In this document: in pieces, positions 63,404-64,000 of the stretch
How the letters are laid out: each line of letters starts with the position of its first letter
Numbering within the stretch: position 1 is the stretch's first letter
Assembly: GCF_026013545.1 (NCBI RefSeq)
Contig: NZ_JAPDOG010000002.1
Span: 1-64,000, forward strand
Direction: 5' to 3'
Source of the DNA: Defluviimonas salinarum
Lineage (GTDB): Bacteria; Pseudomonadota; Alphaproteobacteria; Rhodobacterales; Rhodobacteraceae
Length of the DNA: 64,000 nt
Made by a program: the position numbers and the translations under genes
Notes under the pieces: model-generated
Databases searched by the model: none
The model's input: the letters and a program-made list of their open reading frames with translations, nothing else
Told to the model about the DNA's origin: nothing

Positions 63404-64000
63404 GACACCACCGGTTTGACGTCGAAGATCACAAGCGTCCACTGCCCGATCCGCCGGAAACCAATGGCCCGATAGGCCCGTGACGCCATATCGGAGCCGG
63501 AGAAGAGCGTCGCCCGTGTCACCCCCCGCGCCCGCGCCTCGGCCAGGTGCAGCGCCACGACCCGCCGGGCATGACCGCGCCCGCGAAGGGAAGGAGGGGT
63601 ATAGACGCCGCCGATCTGGACGATATCGGGCAGGAAGGCGTTGAAACCGGAGGTGGCGAGCGGACGGCCACCCGCCATGAGGACCCGGTGAGACCCCGCA
63701 GCGATATAACTCTGGTATGAAGCCCGGGCTTCCTTCTCAGCCTTCACGTGCGGCAAACCATTCGCCTCTACATTGTAGTCGGCGCGCCAGCGGATCATCT
63801 CCTCGGGATCGGCGGCCGCAAGCGTAGCCAGGCTGCCTTCGCCCTCCGGCACCGTCAGGTCGTCGAGGTCGAGCGCGAAATGCGTTTCATCGCGGTCGAG
63901 CGTGGCCGGATATCCTGCAATGCCGAGGGCTGCCAACAGGGGACGCACCTCCTCCATTGGGCCGATCAGGCCGGAAACCGCGCGTCCACGAAGAATGTCG
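63400..64000 (-). CDS. GNAT acetyltransferase, 5' end beyond window
   Basis: The frame is open to the right edge of the window (upstream of the internal ATG at 63957 it continues as LRGRAVSGLIGP), so the gene starts outside. The C-terminal half has a GNAT acetyl-CoA loop GVYTPPSLRGRGHARRVVA and the closing FSGSDMASRAYRAIGFRRIG motif. It has a two-domain layout with a variable N-terminal part. Substrate unknown. Confidence 0.8.
   Translation of the reverse strand, partial: DILRGRAVSGLIGPMEEVRPLLAALGIAGYPATLDRDETHFALDLDDLTVPEGEGSLATLAAADPEEMIRWRADYNVEANGLPHVKAEKEARASYQSYIAAGSHRVLMAGGRPLATSGFNAFLPDIVQIGGVYTPPSLRGRGHARRVVALHLAEARARGVTRATLFSGSDMASRAYRAIGFRRIGQWTLVIFDVKPVVS

Noticed and set aside
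1-64000. Search for tRNA, rRNA, CRISPR arrays and prophage genes
   Set aside because: No cloverleaf-like 3'-end patterns, rRNA signatures, regularly spaced direct repeats or phage structural genes were seen on reading the window.

Overview
The window is high-GC (roughly two-thirds G+C) alphaproteobacterial DNA, most like a Rhodobacteraceae chromosome. This is judged from gene content and layout: a TRAP transporter next to lactate genes, pyrB followed by a degenerate pyrC homologue and plsY, a phaA-phaB pair, YdcH, DUF2007, TrmN6 and an alphaproteobacterial-type GshA. Many neighbouring genes overlap by ATGA or TGATG. I see no rRNA or tRNA genes and no CRISPR array.

Left part, 1-13.5 kb (accessory catabolism). 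A decayed IS5-type transposase (about 112-834) sits between a truncated twin-arginine-type leader ORF and the first 40-odd codons of a lutA-like gene. The truncated lutA overlaps dld (D-lactate dehydrogenase). Next come a fused TRAP permease (DctQM) and its binding protein, and a divergent FadR-type regulator preceded by a perfect 16-bp palindrome. An RpiR-type regulator, a four-gene polar amino acid ABC transporter, an N-acylamino acid racemase-like enolase-superfamily enzyme and a COG3375-type GNAT follow. Together these look like a route that imports D-amino acids and converts them to L via N-succinyl derivatives.

13.5-24.2 kb is a low-density island. It holds relics of IS481- and IS3-type transposases, a zinc-ribbon membrane protein, an SLC13 permease with RCK_C domains, a Ca/Na antiporter, and a translationally coupled pair of small membrane proteins. 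The most unusual gene here is a response-regulator receiver domain fused to a ten-helix EamA/DMT permease (20736-22232). It faces a frameshifted histidine-kinase relic fused to the tail of a second EamA permease. A YqaA/DedA-type protein closes the island.

24.3-29.4 kb is a CusB-CusA type heavy-metal efflux operon led by a small exported Met/His/Cys protein. From 30 kb onward the DNA is mostly core chromosome: plsY, pyrC' (metal ligands missing), a membrane protein inserted between pyrB and pyrC', pyrB, family-4 uracil-DNA glycosylase, moaB, an RND efflux pair, a DsbD-domain protein, YqgE, argH with a tiny lipoprotein, a TlpA-like thioredoxin, tag, an EAL phosphodiesterase, phaAB, two LysR regulators, ydcH, trmN6, ispB, a FadH-like flavoenzyme, an OmpA-domain protein, a CMD/AhpD-like protein, a CinA-N domain protein, map, a family-2 glycosyltransferase, a tandem DUF302 protein, DUF805, gshA and an edge-truncated acetyltransferase. 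A frameshifted relic of the 3' end of pnp, with its own terminator, lies near 60.6 kb.
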